Shown: positions 32,306-41,706 of the stretch, in pieces
How positions within the stretch are numbered: the stretch's first letter is position 1
Layout: each line of letters begins with the position of its first letter
NCBI RefSeq assembly: GCF_022819345.1
Contig: NZ_CP089288.1
Span: 62,001 to 126,000, forward strand
DNA: 64,000 bases
From: Candidatus Nanosynbacter sp. HMT-352
GTDB lineage: Bacteria; Patescibacteriota; Saccharimonadia; Saccharimonadales; Saccharimonadaceae
Direction of reading: 5' to 3'
Made by a program: the position numbers and the translations under genes
Notes under the pieces: generated by a model
Databases searched by the model: none
Seen by the model: the letters and a program-made list of their open reading frames with translations, nothing else
What the model was told of the DNA's origin: nothing

Positions 32306-32680
32306 TTATTTTCGCGGCGCAGTGATATTCGCAGTAGCACCGTACTCTGGCATAACAATTTTTTCATTCTCGCCAGAACGCAATTTGTCCAAAGCCAAAT
32401 CACGCCAATTGTCACCCATCGCACCAACAATAGGAATATTCAAGCTGTCCGCCAAAGTATTCACAACCGTCAAACCAATTCTCAGCCCCGTAAAACTTCC
32501 TGGTCCTTTCATCACGCCAATGCCGCTTATCAGATGCAAATCGCCAGTCTTTTCTTCCAAAAATTTCAACAAATTCCGCGCCAACGTTCGCCCAGCTTCC
32601 CATTCAAAATCCTGACGATTTTCTCCATTGACTATTGTCAAAAAACATGTTGATGTTGAAGTGTCTAATAAAATTATCAC
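32306..32680 (-). CDS. tsaB: tRNA threonylcarbamoyladenosine factor TsaB, short form
   Basis: TsaB is the dimerisation partner of TsaD in making t6A37 of tRNA. The 124 residues cover only the N-terminal ASKHA subdomain (ILLDTSTSTCFLTI, GVMKGPGSFTGLRIGL). The usual bacterial protein is about 220-230 residues, so the C-terminal lobe is missing. It begins with GTG at 32680, overlapping the tsaE stop as GTGA. The short form may be normal in this lineage, since the contact surface for TsaD is in the retained part. Confidence 0.88.
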   Translation of the reverse strand: MIILLDTSTSTCFLTIVNGENRQDFEWEAGRTLARNLLKFLEEKTGDLHLISGIGVMKGPGSFTGLRIGLTVVNTLADSLNIPIVGAMGDNWRDLALDKLRSGENEKIVMPEYGATANITAPRK

Positions 32681-33135
32681 GCCATATTCTCCTTTATTTT
32701 TCTCAAAAGTTCATCAGATTTTTTGCCGCCAGGATAAAATTCCACAAGCCGTTCTTCTTCGCTAATCGCAGTAATTTTTATCACCAACCGATCACTCGGC
32801 AATGCATCATCGACAGCGCCAGCCCATTCAACTACAACAACCGAATTAGAATCCACCACTTCGCGAATCTCCTCGCTCATAATTCCAGCATTTCCCAATC
32901 TATAAAAATCGTAATGCGCCAAACTCAGACCGCGAGGTGAATCGTACACGCGTGAAATCGTGAAAGTTGGACTCTGAACTGGCTCATTGATCTCTAAAGC
33001 TTGCGCAATTCCCTTCGTCAATGTGGTTTTCCCCGCGCCAATATCACCGACCAATTCCAGAACTTCCCCGCCAGAAACAGCCCGACCAATTGCCGCGCCC
33101 AATTCTCGCATTTTCTCTTCACTAGAAATATTCAC
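32677..33135 (-). CDS. tsaE: tRNA threonylcarbamoyladenosine ATPase TsaE
   Basis: TsaE is the P-loop ATPase of the t6A complex. The 152-residue protein has Walker A GDIGAGKTTLTKG near residue 28, switch-like SPTFTISRVYD, the LAHYDFYRLG strand and a VVVVEWAG Walker B strand. It starts with GTG at 33135, 6 nt after TATAAT, so a leaderless GTG start is predicted. It is followed directly by tsaB. The gene is divergent from pilB. Confidence 0.93.
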   Translation of the reverse strand: MNISSEEKMRELGAAIGRAVSGGEVLELVGDIGAGKTTLTKGIAQALEINEPVQSPTFTISRVYDSPRGLSLAHYDFYRLGNAGIMSEEIREVVDSNSVVVVEWAGAVDDALPSDRLVIKITAISEEERLVEFYPGGKKSDELLRKIKENMA

Positions 33136-33141
33136 TCTTAT

Positions 33142-33147
33142 ATTATA
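33142..33147 (-). promoter_or_regulatory. Promoter -10 of tsaE-tsaB, leaderless GTG
   Basis: TATAAT ends 6 nt before the GTG start codon at 33135. Confidence 0.7.
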
Positions 33148-33176
33148 CTATGCTAGCTTTTTTTTGGCGATAATAG

Positions 33177-33182
33177 TACAAT
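33177..33182 (+). promoter_or_regulatory. Promoter -10 of the pilB operon
   Basis: TACAAT lies 13 nt before the pilB ATG, giving a predicted leader of about 7 nt. Confidence 0.5.
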
Positions 33183-33195
33183 AACCATAAGAGTT

Positions 33196-34974
33196 ATGCG
33201 TGTTTCAGACCAGACAATTGAGAGTATTCTGAAACAAGGTGGGGTTGTTGATGAGCCGCAGCTTGCTGATTTGAAATTGATCGCTGAACGGTCAAAGCAA
33301 ACATTGCAAGAAACCGCTATTGAACAAAAAGTCATTTCTGAGGAAGATTTGACAAAGTTGATCGGCGATTATATCGGTGTGCCTTTCGTGCGAATTGAAC
33401 CAAAGGATATTCCCGAAGATATATTGAAACGAATTCCTGAACATATCGCGCGCCAGTATAATGTTGTGCTTTTTGAGAAAAACGAGGACGACAGCTTATC
33501 GCTTGCAATGGAAGACCCAGACGACGTGCAGGCGTTGAACTTTATTCAGAAAGAAATTGGCTACAACACTAAGGTTTTCCTAGCGACAAAAAGCAACATT
33601 TTGGACTGTTTGGAAAATTATCGCGGTAATATCAATGCCGAGCTTGACGAGGTTATTGCGGTGCAAAAAGACGCTTCCGCCGAAGACCAAAACGTCAGCC
33701 AAGATGATTTTGCGGAAAATTCACCAATTGCTCAAACTGTTAATTTGTTACTGGAATATGCCATAAAATCCAACGCTTCCGACATTCACATTGAGCCGCG
33801 CGAGGATTACGTTCAGGTTCGTTACCGAATTGACGGTGTTTTGAAGGAAGTTAACAAATTGCCACGAAACGTTCACGGCGCTTTGGTGAGCCGCATTAAA
33901 ATCCTCTCCAATCTGAAAATTGACGAACGCCGCGTACCACAGGACGGACGATTTAAGATAAAAGTTTCAGGAAAACAATACGCGCTTCGTGTTTCGACAT
34001 TGCCAATTGCTGACGGTGAAAAAGTGGTTATGCGTATTTTGGACGAATCAAACCAGGCTGTTAAACTGGATCAGCTTGGCTATTGGGGTCTGTCGCTCGC
34101 AACCGTAAAAGACGCAATGGCTCAGCCGAACGGAATGATCCTAGTGACTGGGCCGACTGGATCGGGAAAATCAACCAGCTTATTTAGTGTCTTGTCTGAA
34201 CTCAATACTCCAGATGTCAATATTTCCACAATTGAAGACCCAGTAGAATATAAAATCCCAGGAGTCAATCAAACCCAGACCAACGCCAAGGCCGGGATGA
34301 CTTTCGCTTCAGGACTAAGAGCCCTACTCCGCCAAGACCCAAACATCATCATGGTCGGAGAAATTCGCGACGGCGAAACCGCAAACCTTGGTGTTCAAGC
34401 GGCGCTAACTGGGCACTTGGTGTTCTCCACTCTGCACACAAATAACGCTGCGACATGTTTGCCACGTCTGCTGGATATGGGAATTGAACCATTCTTGATT
34501 GCTTCAACCGTGAAGGCGGTGATTGGACAGCGACTAGTTAGACGCCTGTGTATGAATTGCCGTCAAGAATACACTCCAAACGAAGAAGAAATAAAGTATA
34601 TCACCGAGATGTTTAAGATAAACACCGAGTCAATTAAGAAAATCCACGATCTCGAAGAGCAGGCTTTTGAGGATAAAATTGGTGGCGACACACCCATGGG
34701 GTCAACAGACTCAGGAATTGAACACTTGTGGAAGCCAAACCCAGAAGGTTGTGATGAGTGTGGACATAACGGATTCAAGGGTCGCGTTGGCATTTACGAG
34801 GTTCTTGGCATTTCCATCCCTATCCAAAAAATGATCACCGCCAACGCCACCAGCAACGATATTCAAGATCAAGCAATCTCTGAAGGCATGGTGACAATGC
34901 AGATGGACGGACTTATTAAATCACTGCGCGGGATCACCACCGTGGACGAAGTTTTGAGGGCAACAAGGGAGTAA
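33196..34974 (+). CDS. pilB: Type IV pilus assembly ATPase PilB (GspE family)
   Basis: PilB is the cytoplasmic hexameric motor that drives pilus extension. The 592-residue protein has the GspE N-terminal domain (to about 150), the ATPase core with Walker A GPTGSGKSTS near residue 318, an Asp-box region, Walker B IIMVGEIRDGET and the His box LVFSTLHTNNA. A zinc-binding pair CMNC...CDEC lies in the C-terminal part. It leads the operon pilB-pilC-pilM-pilN-pilO. No PilT-like retraction ATPase is found in the window. Confidence 0.95.
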   Translation: MRVSDQTIESILKQGGVVDEPQLADLKLIAERSKQTLQETAIEQKVISEEDLTKLIGDYIGVPFVRIEPKDIPEDILKRIPEHIARQYNVVLFEKNEDDSLSLAMEDPDDVQALNFIQKEIGYNTKVFLATKSNILDCLENYRGNINAELDEVIAVQKDASAEDQNVSQDDFAENSPIAQTVNLLLEYAIKSNASDIHIEPREDYVQVRYRIDGVLKEVNKLPRNVHGALVSRIKILSNLKIDERRVPQDGRFKIKVSGKQYALRVSTLPIADGEKVVMRILDESNQAVKLDQLGYWGLSLATVKDAMAQPNGMILVTGPTGSGKSTSLFSVLSELNTPDVNISTIEDPVEYKIPGVNQTQTNAKAGMTFASGLRALLRQDPNIIMVGEIRDGETANLGVQAALTGHLVFSTLHTNNAATCLPRLLDMGIEPFLIASTVKAVIGQRLVRRLCMNCRQEYTPNEEEIKYITEMFKINTESIKKIHDLEEQAFEDKIGGDTPMGSTDSGIEHLWKPNPEGCDECGHNGFKGRVGIYEVLGISIPIQKMITANATSNDIQDQAISEGMVTMQMDGLIKSLRGITTVDEVLRATRE

Positions 34975-34978
34975 CATT

Positions 34979-36205
34979 ATGCCAATTTTTGAATATTTGC
35001 TTGTCAATAAAAAGAAAGAGACCGTCTCTTCAACAATTGAAGCAGCCGACAAACTGTCTGCCATTAACAATTTGAGGTCACGCGGACAATTGATAAAAAT
35101 TGAAGAAAAAGGCGCAAAAAAAGAGCTTAGTTTTTCTTTCGGCAAGAAAAAGAAAGGTGCTAAGACTGAAGAATTGGTGATGTTTACTCGCCAATTAAGC
35201 GCCATGGTTTCAGCTGGCGTTCCTATTCTTCGTTCCCTTAACTCTATGGCAAAACACGCCGAAAGCGCCAATTTCCGAAACACGATCAACGCCGTTATTA
35301 AAGATGTTGAAGGCGGTATGTCCTTTGCAGATGCCCTAAGTAAACATCCAGAAACCTTCAATGATATTTACGTGAACATGGTTGCTGCGGGTGAAACCGG
35401 AGGTATTTTGGACGATATCTTAAAGCGCCTGGCTCTACAACAAGAAAAGAACTCATCTATGAAGAAAAAGATTAAAGGCGCCATGACATATCCGATCGTC
35501 CTTTTAATCATTACGATTATCGCCTTCTTCATCCTGATGATCTTCATTATTCCAGTTATCGGAAAAACCATTAAAGACATGGGCGGACCTGACGCCAAAT
35601 TGCCACTTCTTACTGAGATTATGCTCGGGATTAGCGATTTTGTAGTGTCGTTTTGGTATATAATCATTCCAATATTTGTCGGAAGCATTTGGCTATTGAT
35701 TCGCTATATTAAAACTCCAAAAGGTCGCGTAAAATTTCACAATATCATCATCAAAGTTCCAGCTGTCGGTCCAATTATTAAAAAAGTGGCAATCGCCCGC
35801 TTTACTCGAACCTTCTCCGCTCTCATCGGTGCGGGCGTGGCTGTGCTTGAAGCGCTGGATGTAACTTCGCGCGCTGTCGGAAATGTCGCCTACGAAAAGT
35901 CCCTAAAAGAAGCCACCAGGCGAGTCCAAAACGGTGAAGTTTTATCAAAAATTATCGCGGAGCAGGACGATTTATATCCGCCAATCGTAGCACAGATGTT
36001 GTCTGTTGGCGAAGAAACCGGCCAAACTGACAAAGTTCTGGTTAAAGTTGCCGACTTTTACGAGGAAGAGGTCGATACCGCGATTGACGGCGTTAGCTCT
36101 ATTATCGAGCCGGTGATGATCGTTGCTATGGGTGTTGTTATTGCCCTGGTGGCGGTTAGTGTTATGGGTCCAATTACAAGTATGGCGGGTCAAGTTAAGG
36201 AATAA
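34979..36205 (+). CDS. pilC: Type IV pilus inner-membrane platform protein PilC (GspF family)
   Basis: The 408-residue protein has two GspF cytoplasmic domains, each with the family pattern FTRQLSAMVSAGVPILRSL and FTRTFSALIGAGVAVLEAL, and three transmembrane helices (about residues 175-200, 220-242 and 378-400). It couples the PilB motor to pilin insertion. It starts 4 nt after pilB. Confidence 0.95.
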   Translation: MPIFEYLLVNKKKETVSSTIEAADKLSAINNLRSRGQLIKIEEKGAKKELSFSFGKKKKGAKTEELVMFTRQLSAMVSAGVPILRSLNSMAKHAESANFRNTINAVIKDVEGGMSFADALSKHPETFNDIYVNMVAAGETGGILDDILKRLALQQEKNSSMKKKIKGAMTYPIVLLIITIIAFFILMIFIIPVIGKTIKDMGGPDAKLPLLTEIMLGISDFVVSFWYIIIPIFVGSIWLLIRYIKTPKGRVKFHNIIIKVPAVGPIIKKVAIARFTRTFSALIGAGVAVLEALDVTSRAVGNVAYEKSLKEATRRVQNGEVLSKIIAEQDDLYPPIVAQMLSVGEETGQTDKVLVKVADFYEEEVDTAIDGVSSIIEPVMIVAMGVVIALVAVSVMGPITSMAGQVKE

Positions 36206-36262
36206 TAGTTTTTCAAAAAAGCTTATGCTATAATACCGATATATAGGTGGGAAAATAATAAC

Positions 36263-37315
36263 GTGTCGAGCATATTTTATAGAAAAAAACCAATTATCGG
36301 CCTAGATATCAGCCGAACAAGCATAAAAGTAATGTCGATTGATAGAAATCGAATGCTAGTTCATGGATATGGATCGATTAACCTCGATTCTCAAAAAAGC
36401 GACGGAAATTCTGCAGACAACACTGAATATTTGGCGCAGAATATCAAAACGTTATTGAAGAAAAACGTCGTAGGACAGATCAATAGCAATCGCGTAGCGC
36501 TGGGCATACCAACCAACCGAACATTTTCGCGGACATTTAGCCTGCCCGTGAAAGAGGAGAGTAATATTCGCAGTGCGGTAAATTTGGAAGCCGAACAATA
36601 CATTCCAGCTCCGTTAGATTCTCTTTATTTGGACTATCGAATCATCAATCGTACGAAAGATGAGCTTAGTGTGCTAATGTGTGCTGCACCGAAGAAAATG
36701 ATCGATAGTATGTTAGATGCTACAAAACAATGCGGTCTGGAAGTTGCAATAATTGAGCCGAACATCAGCGCAATCGCTAGGCTTCTGAAGCGCACAGAAG
36801 AAGGAATGCTTCCTACTGTTATTGTCGACATAGGCACATCAACTACAGATATCGCGATTCTAGATTCTGATATACGTGTGACTGGCGGCTTAAATGTTGG
36901 CGGTTATTCACTCACCTTAAATTTAGCTAAAAAAATGAATGTACCAATTGAGACAGCTCATCAATTTAAGGTATTAAACGGATTAAATCCCGGCCCAAGG
37001 CAAGCCAGAATCGCAGGAGCCTTGCGCCCAAGTTTGGAAAAAATGACCAACGAAGTTAAGCGCGTTATGCGATATTACACAGACCGCTTCCCTGACGAGA
37101 AAAAAATCGAGCAAGTTCTCATCGTTGGTGGCGGCGGTAATTTACCAGGAATTGGTGATTTTTTCACAAACGAACTATTAATGCCAGCGCGCGTGGCAAG
37201 TCCGTGGCAAATGCTGAATTTCGATGGACTAGAGCAGCCGGCAAAACAGCTTCGCTCTCAGCTATCACCAGTTGCGGGACTAGCCTTAATCAAGCAGGAG
37301 GATATTTATGATTAA
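36263..37315 (+). CDS. pilM: Type IV pilus assembly protein PilM
   Basis: PilM is an actin-like (ASKHA) cytoplasmic protein that binds the N terminus of PilN. The 350 residues contain the phosphate-1 loop GLDISRTSIKVM, NLEAEQYIPAPL, the phosphate-2 strand VIVDIGTSTTDIAIL and a C-terminal IVGGGGNLPGIG adenosine loop. Translation starts at GTG 36263 behind AGGTGG. The stop overlaps the pilN start by 8 nt. Confidence 0.93.
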   Translation: MSSIFYRKKPIIGLDISRTSIKVMSIDRNRMLVHGYGSINLDSQKSDGNSADNTEYLAQNIKTLLKKNVVGQINSNRVALGIPTNRTFSRTFSLPVKEESNIRSAVNLEAEQYIPAPLDSLYLDYRIINRTKDELSVLMCAAPKKMIDSMLDATKQCGLEVAIIEPNISAIARLLKRTEEGMLPTVIVDIGTSTTDIAILDSDIRVTGGLNVGGYSLTLNLAKKMNVPIETAHQFKVLNGLNPGPRQARIAGALRPSLEKMTNEVKRVMRYYTDRFPDEKKIEQVLIVGGGGNLPGIGDFFTNELLMPARVASPWQMLNFDGLEQPAKQLRSQLSPVAGLALIKQEDIYD

Positions 37316-37883
37316 CCTTCTCCCTCCTCAAGAAAAAAAGCAAATCAGCGCCGGGCGAGTAAACGTCATCTTAAGACGGTACTGCATCATATCATTGATA
37401 TTTGCAGGTTTGCTATTCTTAACTATTGGTGGGTTTTATCTGTTCTTAGAAAATAGCCGCACCTCAGCTCAAGCTAACATTGACGAAGGAAATGCCAAAC
37501 TTGCTCAATACCAATCGACGCAAAAAGAAGTTAGCGAGTTTAAGAAAGACCTCGACTCGGCTAAGGCGATCATTAGCAACGAAGCCCATTACTCTACAAT
37601 CATCCCAAAAATTGCACAATACATCCCATCGGGTATGGTTTTGGATTCTCTGGCATTAGACACTTCAGCGTTAGATAAACCATTGTCATTAACAGCTCTT
37701 GGAAAAAACAGGGATGACGCCATCCGAATAAAAACCAGCTTAGAAAAGTCAGAAATATTTAGTAACGTTCACTTGGAGACTGTTGTTTATAGCGATGGAA
37801 ACCAATCGTCAGACAAGCCTGCAGATTATCCAATCACTATAACAATTAGCGTTACACCAAAGCCAGAGGTCTTAAAACAATGA
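37308..37883 (+). CDS. pilN: Type IV pilus assembly protein PilN
   Basis: The 191-residue bitopic protein begins with MINLLPPQEKK, the conserved PilN motif that docks into PilM. One transmembrane helix (about residues 27-48) and a periplasmic-type ferredoxin-like region follow. It lies between pilM and pilO with short overlaps on both sides. Confidence 0.92.
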   Translation: MINLLPPQEKKQISAGRVNVILRRYCIISLIFAGLLFLTIGGFYLFLENSRTSAQANIDEGNAKLAQYQSTQKEVSEFKKDLDSAKAIISNEAHYSTIIPKIAQYIPSGMVLDSLALDTSALDKPLSLTALGKNRDDAIRIKTSLEKSEIFSNVHLETVVYSDGNQSSDKPADYPITITISVTPKPEVLKQ

Positions 37884-38473
37884 AAAAAGTTCTAAATGCC
37901 AGCATCGCGCGAATTGTCCTGTCGTTATTATTGCTCATAATATTATCAGCAATGGTAGGGCTAGTTATTTTCGCCTATTCATTCTTAAGCAAAACATCAG
38001 AAGAAGTTGGAAAAATGCAAACAGAAGCAATTGCAGTTGACGCAAAAATACAAAGTTTGCTAGCATCAAAATCTCAGCTCGATCGCAATTCCGACACAGT
38101 TAAAAAAGCAAAGAATATCGTCTCAGAATCGAAACTTTATCAATATCAAAATCAGATTATTCAGGATCTAAATACCTACGCCAACCGCGCCGGCATTCCG
38201 ATTAAAGCTTTCTCTTTCCAAAACGAACCAACAACTTCTGCCAAGACAGCGAAACCTAGCAAGCGGACATCCACCAATCCTGCTGGAGTGAAAAGCACTT
38301 TTGTATCAATTCAATTGGGAGATCATATAGATTACACGAAATTCCTACATTTCCTTAGTCTTATTGAAAAAAATGTCACCCGAATGCAGCTTTTAGGCGT
38401 GTCAATTTCCAGAGGTGCAAATAATCATGAAATATCAATCCAATCACTTGAAGTAAAGGTTTATACACGATGA
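37880..38473 (+). CDS. pilO: Type IV pilus assembly protein PilO
   Basis: The 197-residue bitopic protein has one N-terminal helix (about residues 10-35), a coiled coil (KMQTEAIAVDAKIQSLLASK) and a ferredoxin-like domain. Position after pilN supports the call. Its TGA stop overlaps the next ATG as ATGA, which is direct evidence that TGA is used as a stop in this genome. Confidence 0.88.
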   Translation: MKKVLNASIARIVLSLLLLIILSAMVGLVIFAYSFLSKTSEEVGKMQTEAIAVDAKIQSLLASKSQLDRNSDTVKKAKNIVSESKLYQYQNQIIQDLNTYANRAGIPIKAFSFQNEPTTSAKTAKPSKRTSTNPAGVKSTFVSIQLGDHIDYTKFLHFLSLIEKNVTRMQLLGVSISRGANNHEISIQSLEVKVYTR

Positions 38474-38754
38474 GTCCATCAATATCAGAACAGCTCGAGC
38501 CAATCGTAAAATCACTATCCAAATTCCTGTGGCGATTTCATGTGATAATATATAGCGTTGTCGTAATCGGAGGCGTAGCAATCGCGATATTTCTTTTGAG
38601 CGGACTTTTAGCAGTTCCTACCGAAGAACCACAAACTGCATCAATAAGCTTCGATAAAAAAACCATGAAAGTCATTAAAGACTTCCGACCGTCAACTTCA
38701 GCAAATGACTCGTTTAGCCTGCCATCTGGTCGCTCCAATCCGTTTGCCGAATAG
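38470..38754 (+). CDS. Small pilus-operon membrane protein (possible PilP substitute)
   Basis: The 94-residue protein has a cytoplasmic start, one transmembrane helix (about residues 26-50) and a short external tail ending GRSNPFAE. Operon position after pilO is where PilP stands in other bacteria, but a lipobox and the beta-domain of PilP are missing. With no outer-membrane secretin expected in this lineage, it may be a shortened adaptor. The function is inferred from place only. Confidence 0.7.
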   Translation: MSPSISEQLEPIVKSLSKFLWRFHVIIYSVVVIGGVAIAIFLLSGLLAVPTEEPQTASISFDKKTMKVIKDFRPSTSANDSFSLPSGRSNPFAE

Positions 38755-38766
38755 AACGTAACCGTT

Positions 38767-38772
38767 TATAAT
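38767..38772 (+). promoter_or_regulatory. Promoter -10 of the PRC-barrel gene, leaderless
   Basis: TATAAT ends 6 nt before ATG 38779. Confidence 0.7.
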
Positions 38773-38778
38773 ATAGTT

Positions 38779-39366
38779 ATGCTTATATCCGCAGATCGCT
38801 TCCTTGATATTCCCGTCATGAGTCTTCAGACGGGCTCCGAACTGGCGCGAACATCGCGGGAAATTATCAATCCGAAGAATCTATCTATAATCGCATATGA
38901 GCTCGAGGGGCGACTTTTGGACCAGCACCCTAGTTTACTTCGCATAAACGACGTCAGAGAGATTGGACCGCTTGGTATGATTATCGATTCAACCGATGAG
39001 ATCATCGGAATTGATGATGTGATTACTATAAAAGAAATTTATGAAATCAATTTTACATTAAAAGACAAGTTGGTTATTGATGAGAAGAATAAGAAAATCG
39101 GAAAAGTTATCGGATACACGTTGGCGGCTGGGAATTTTATTATACAACAACTCCGAATTCGGCGACCGTTCTTGAAAAGTTTTGGCGACACAGAGCTACT
39201 TATTCATCGTTCTCAGATTATAAAAGTAACCGACGATAAAATTGTTGTAAAATCGGCAACCATCTCGCACATAGCCGAAAAAACACCTATTCCGCAGATA
39301 AATTCATACGAAAATCCATTCCGTAAACAGCCTCGTCCGCAACCAGAATCTACAGAAGTTGATTAA
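38779..39366 (+). CDS. PRC-barrel domain protein
   Basis: The 195-residue soluble protein has two PRC-barrel-like units: LISADRFLDIPVMSL at the start and KLVIDEKNKKIGKVIGY near residue 95. Both have the beta-strand pattern of small barrels that contact RNA or other proteins. The C-terminal tail is Pro/Gln-rich and contains a YENPFRK motif. It has its own leaderless promoter although it follows the pilus operon. Its role is unknown; linkage to the pilus is by position only. Confidence 0.8.
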   Translation: MLISADRFLDIPVMSLQTGSELARTSREIINPKNLSIIAYELEGRLLDQHPSLLRINDVREIGPLGMIIDSTDEIIGIDDVITIKEIYEINFTLKDKLVIDEKNKKIGKVIGYTLAAGNFIIQQLRIRRPFLKSFGDTELLIHRSQIIKVTDDKIVVKSATISHIAEKTPIPQINSYENPFRKQPRPQPESTEVD

Positions 39367-40016
39367 TCATTTGGGTTTTCAAGAGCCTTCTTAATGTCGT
39401 CGTAAGAAAAACCCTGCCTAGCCAAATATTGCATAAACTTCTGTTGGTCGCTATATCGATAACGTTTTTTAGCAATAATCTTCTGCAATTCATCGTCATC
39501 AGAGCGAATATTCTCTTTAACTAACGACTCAATCGTTGTATTATCAATTCCCTTTTGCACCAACTCCAACTTCAAACGACGAATACTGGCGCCTTTTTTC
39601 ATGAACCGCTGTTCAAACCAAAATCGAGCAAATTTTTCATCGTCCAAATATTTTTTCTCAATAAGACGATCCAAGACGCGCTCGGTAATCTCCAGCTTTA
39701 TTCCAGGACGCTCAATAATTTTTCCAGTTTTCGCCGAACGTCGACGAGTCGTTAGCGTTTTCCGACGCAGGTAATCGCGCACTTCTTTGATGGCTCGCGG
39801 ACGCATTAAGCAGTACTCTATAGACCTGGCATATAACTTGCCAAACTGACTATCGTCTTCTAGTTTCGAAATTTCCTCTTCCGTATATTCGCGACCAATC
39901 TTGATGCCTAGCTCGCCGACCTGAAATACGTCCAAGCTAAAACGATATTTCCCGTCAACACTTACATTGACACGATTTTTATCACGAGTCTGAAGAGAAA
40001 TATCAGTGATTTTCAT
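39363..40016 (-). CDS. recX: Regulatory protein RecX
   Basis: RecX binds RecA filaments and limits recombination. The 217-residue protein carries the family's three-helix repeats, visible as RPRAIKEVRDYLRRK, YLDDEKFARFWFEQR and GIDNTTIESLVKEN, with a YLARQGFSYDDIKKAL end. It starts at ATG 40016, 6 nt after TATAAT. It lies near recA but is transcribed from its own promoter, with the 2H phosphoesterase gene between. Confidence 0.9.
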   Translation of the reverse strand: MKITDISLQTRDKNRVNVSVDGKYRFSLDVFQVGELGIKIGREYTEEEISKLEDDSQFGKLYARSIEYCLMRPRAIKEVRDYLRRKTLTTRRRSAKTGKIIERPGIKLEITERVLDRLIEKKYLDDEKFARFWFEQRFMKKGASIRRLKLELVQKGIDNTTIESLVKENIRSDDDELQKIIAKKRYRYSDQQKFMQYLARQGFSYDDIKKALENPND

Positions 40017-40022
40017 AAATCT

Positions 40023-40028
40023 ATTATA
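40023..40028 (-). promoter_or_regulatory. Promoter -10 of recX, leaderless
   Basis: TATAAT ends 6 nt before the recX ATG, inside the short gap after the 2H phosphoesterase gene. Confidence 0.7.
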
Positions 40029-40059
40029 GCGCCAAAACTATGCGCTAGCTACTGGTGGA

Positions 40060-40584
40060 CTATTCGACCACCTCAACCACTTTGCCATGTACGCCGTTAT
40101 AACAAGCAGCGGCACGCGGCTTAGTAATAACCGGCAGTTGGCGCGGAATAGCGCTCATATCGACATCGCCGAGCGTACCAGCCTCGACAATGCCAAGCGT
40201 AATGTGTGGACGAAATCCATCGATATCCAGCCCTGGATGAATGTCGTCCAGTATTTCAAGCAACTTCCGACGTACTTCAACCATCCAGGAGGTTTTCTGT
40301 ACACGCAATTCAACACAAACACAGTTACCGGCTTCATCTGGCAAGAAGTTAACACCGTCAAGTACCAGTTTGTCTAGGGGCGGCAACGCAGCGGCAGCCA
40401 ACTTGAGACGCGACATATCCTGCTCAGTTACATTGATTAGCGTTGCGTGTGGAATAAACTCACCGAAATCAAGATTCATTTTTTCCGACAGTTCTCGAAG
40501 GTAAGCGGTCTGCTCATCATCAAAAATAAGATTAACTGACGCCATGTGGTGTTCGGCTGAATATCTGGACTCTACTGCTCGCAT
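40060..40584 (-). CDS. 2H phosphoesterase / 2'-5' RNA ligase family protein
   Basis: The 174-residue protein has the two catalytic motifs of the 2H superfamily, HATL near residue 46 and HITL near residue 133, about 87 residues apart. Members ligate or cleave 2'-5' or cyclic phosphodiester bonds in RNA or nucleotides. The ATG overlaps the recA stop by one base, so it is cotranscribed with recA. The substrate is unknown; RNA repair and cyclic-nucleotide removal are both possible. Confidence 0.87.
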   Translation of the reverse strand: MRAVESRYSAEHHMASVNLIFDDEQTAYLRELSEKMNLDFGEFIPHATLINVTEQDMSRLKLAAAALPPLDKLVLDGVNFLPDEAGNCVCVELRVQKTSWMVEVRRKLLEILDDIHPGLDIDGFRPHITLGIVEAGTLGDVDMSAIPRQLPVITKPRAAACYNGVHGKVVEVVE

Positions 40585-41639
40585 TACTTTTCCTCCTCCT
40601 TCACTTTATCACGCACTTTCTGATCAATTTCCGCCAGAACCTCAGGATTTTCCTTCAAATAAGTCTTCGTTTTATCGCGCCCCTGACCAATCGTTTCGCC
40701 GTTATATTTATAAAACGCACCCGACTTTTCAACTATACCGTGTGTTGCCGCCAAGTCCAAAATATCGCCAGTTTTACTAATTCCCTCGTTGTACATAATG
40801 TCAAATTCAGCCACACGGAACGGCGGTGCAATCTTATTCTTCACGACCTTAATTTTCGTGCGGTTACCAATAATATCATCGCCAACTTTGATCTGACCAA
40901 TTCGACGAATGTCAATTCGCTGCGACGCATAAAACTTCAACGCATTACCGCCAGTTGTCGTTTCAGGATTACCAAACATCACGCCAATTTTCATACGAAT
41001 CTGATTGATAAAGATCACCGTGGCTTTTGACTTATTGATAATTCCCGTCAATTTACGTAGAGCCTGGCTCATTAATCGAGCCTGAAGACCCATGTGAGAA
41101 TCACCCATATCGCCATCAATTTCAGCCTGTGGTGTCAAGGCAGCCACCGAGTCGACTATCACCAAATCCACCGCGTTCGAACGAACCAACGTCTCCGTAA
41201 TTTCCAATGCTTGCTCGCCGTTATCTGGCTGAGAAACCAACAAATTTTCCGTGTCCACACCCAGACGCTTGGCGTATGCTGGATCAAGGGCATGCTCAGC
41301 ATCAATAAACGCCGCCGTTCCACCCTGCTTCTGAATTTCTGCAATAGCGTGAAGCGTCAATGTTGTCTTACCTGAGCTTTCTGGACCATAGATTTCTATG
41401 ATACGACCTTTTGGATATCCGCCACCGAGCGCTAAATCCAAACTCAAAGCACCAGAAGGAATTACTTCAACATCGACTTTATGAGCCTCGCCTAATTTCA
41501 TAATTGATCCGTCGCCAAATTGCTTGGTGATTTGGTCCATCGCTAGACCAAGCGCCTTAAGCTTACCTTCATCAACTTTTTTATCCGATGCCTGACTTGA
41601 CTTTTCTGGATTTACTGTTTTACTGTCTGATTTTGCCAT
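40584..41639 (-). CDS. recA: Recombinase RecA
   Basis: RecA forms filaments on single-stranded DNA for homologous recombination and transformation. The 351-residue protein has Walker [11 protein letters not shown] near residue 78, the MAW-like segment [12 protein letters not shown], Walker [13 protein letters not shown], and L2-type GGNALK. AAGGAGGG gives a strong ribosome-binding site, and TATAAT at 41667-41672 gives a 20-nt leader, so this gene is not leaderless. No obvious LexA/SOS box is seen in that short region. Confidence 0.97.
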   Translation of the reverse strand: MAKSDSKTVNPEKSSQASDKKVDEGKLKALGLAMDQITKQFGDGSIMKLGEAHKVDVEVIPSGALSLDLALGGGYPKGRIIEIYGPESSGKTTLTLHAIAEIQKQGGTAAFIDAEHALDPAYAKRLGVDTENLLVSQPDNGEQALEITETLVRSNAVDLVIVDSVAALTPQAEIDGDMGDSHMGLQARLMSQALRKLTGIINKSKATVIFINQIRMKIGVMFGNPETTTGGNALKFYASQRIDIRRIGQIKVGDDIIGNRTKIKVVKNKIAPPFRVAEFDIMYNEGISKTGDILDLAATHGIVEKSGAFYKYNGETIGQGRDKTKTYLKENPEVLAEIDQKVRDKVKEEEK

Positions 41640-41666
41640 AGCATTCCCTCCTTAGTTACTTCCTTT

Positions 41667-41672
41667 ATTATA
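41667..41672 (-). promoter_or_regulatory. Promoter -10 of recA
   Basis: TATAAT 27 nt upstream of the recA ATG, with AAGGAGGG between. Confidence 0.65.
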
Positions 41673-41693
41673 CCGATTTGTCGCAAGATTTGC

Positions 41694-41699
41694 TATAAT
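41694..41699 (+). promoter_or_regulatory. Promoter -10 of lone pilin gene, leaderless
   Basis: TGCTATAAT extended -10 ends 7 nt before ATG 41707. It is divergent from recA, with the two boxes 21 bp apart. Confidence 0.7.
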
Positions 41700-41706
41700 T
41701 ACATTC

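Noticed and set aside
37880-38473. TGA recoded as glycine, as in SR1/Gracilibacteria
   Set aside because: TGA ends pilO at an ATGA junction and ends the 19889 and tsaE genes in the same way; no conserved protein reads through TGA.
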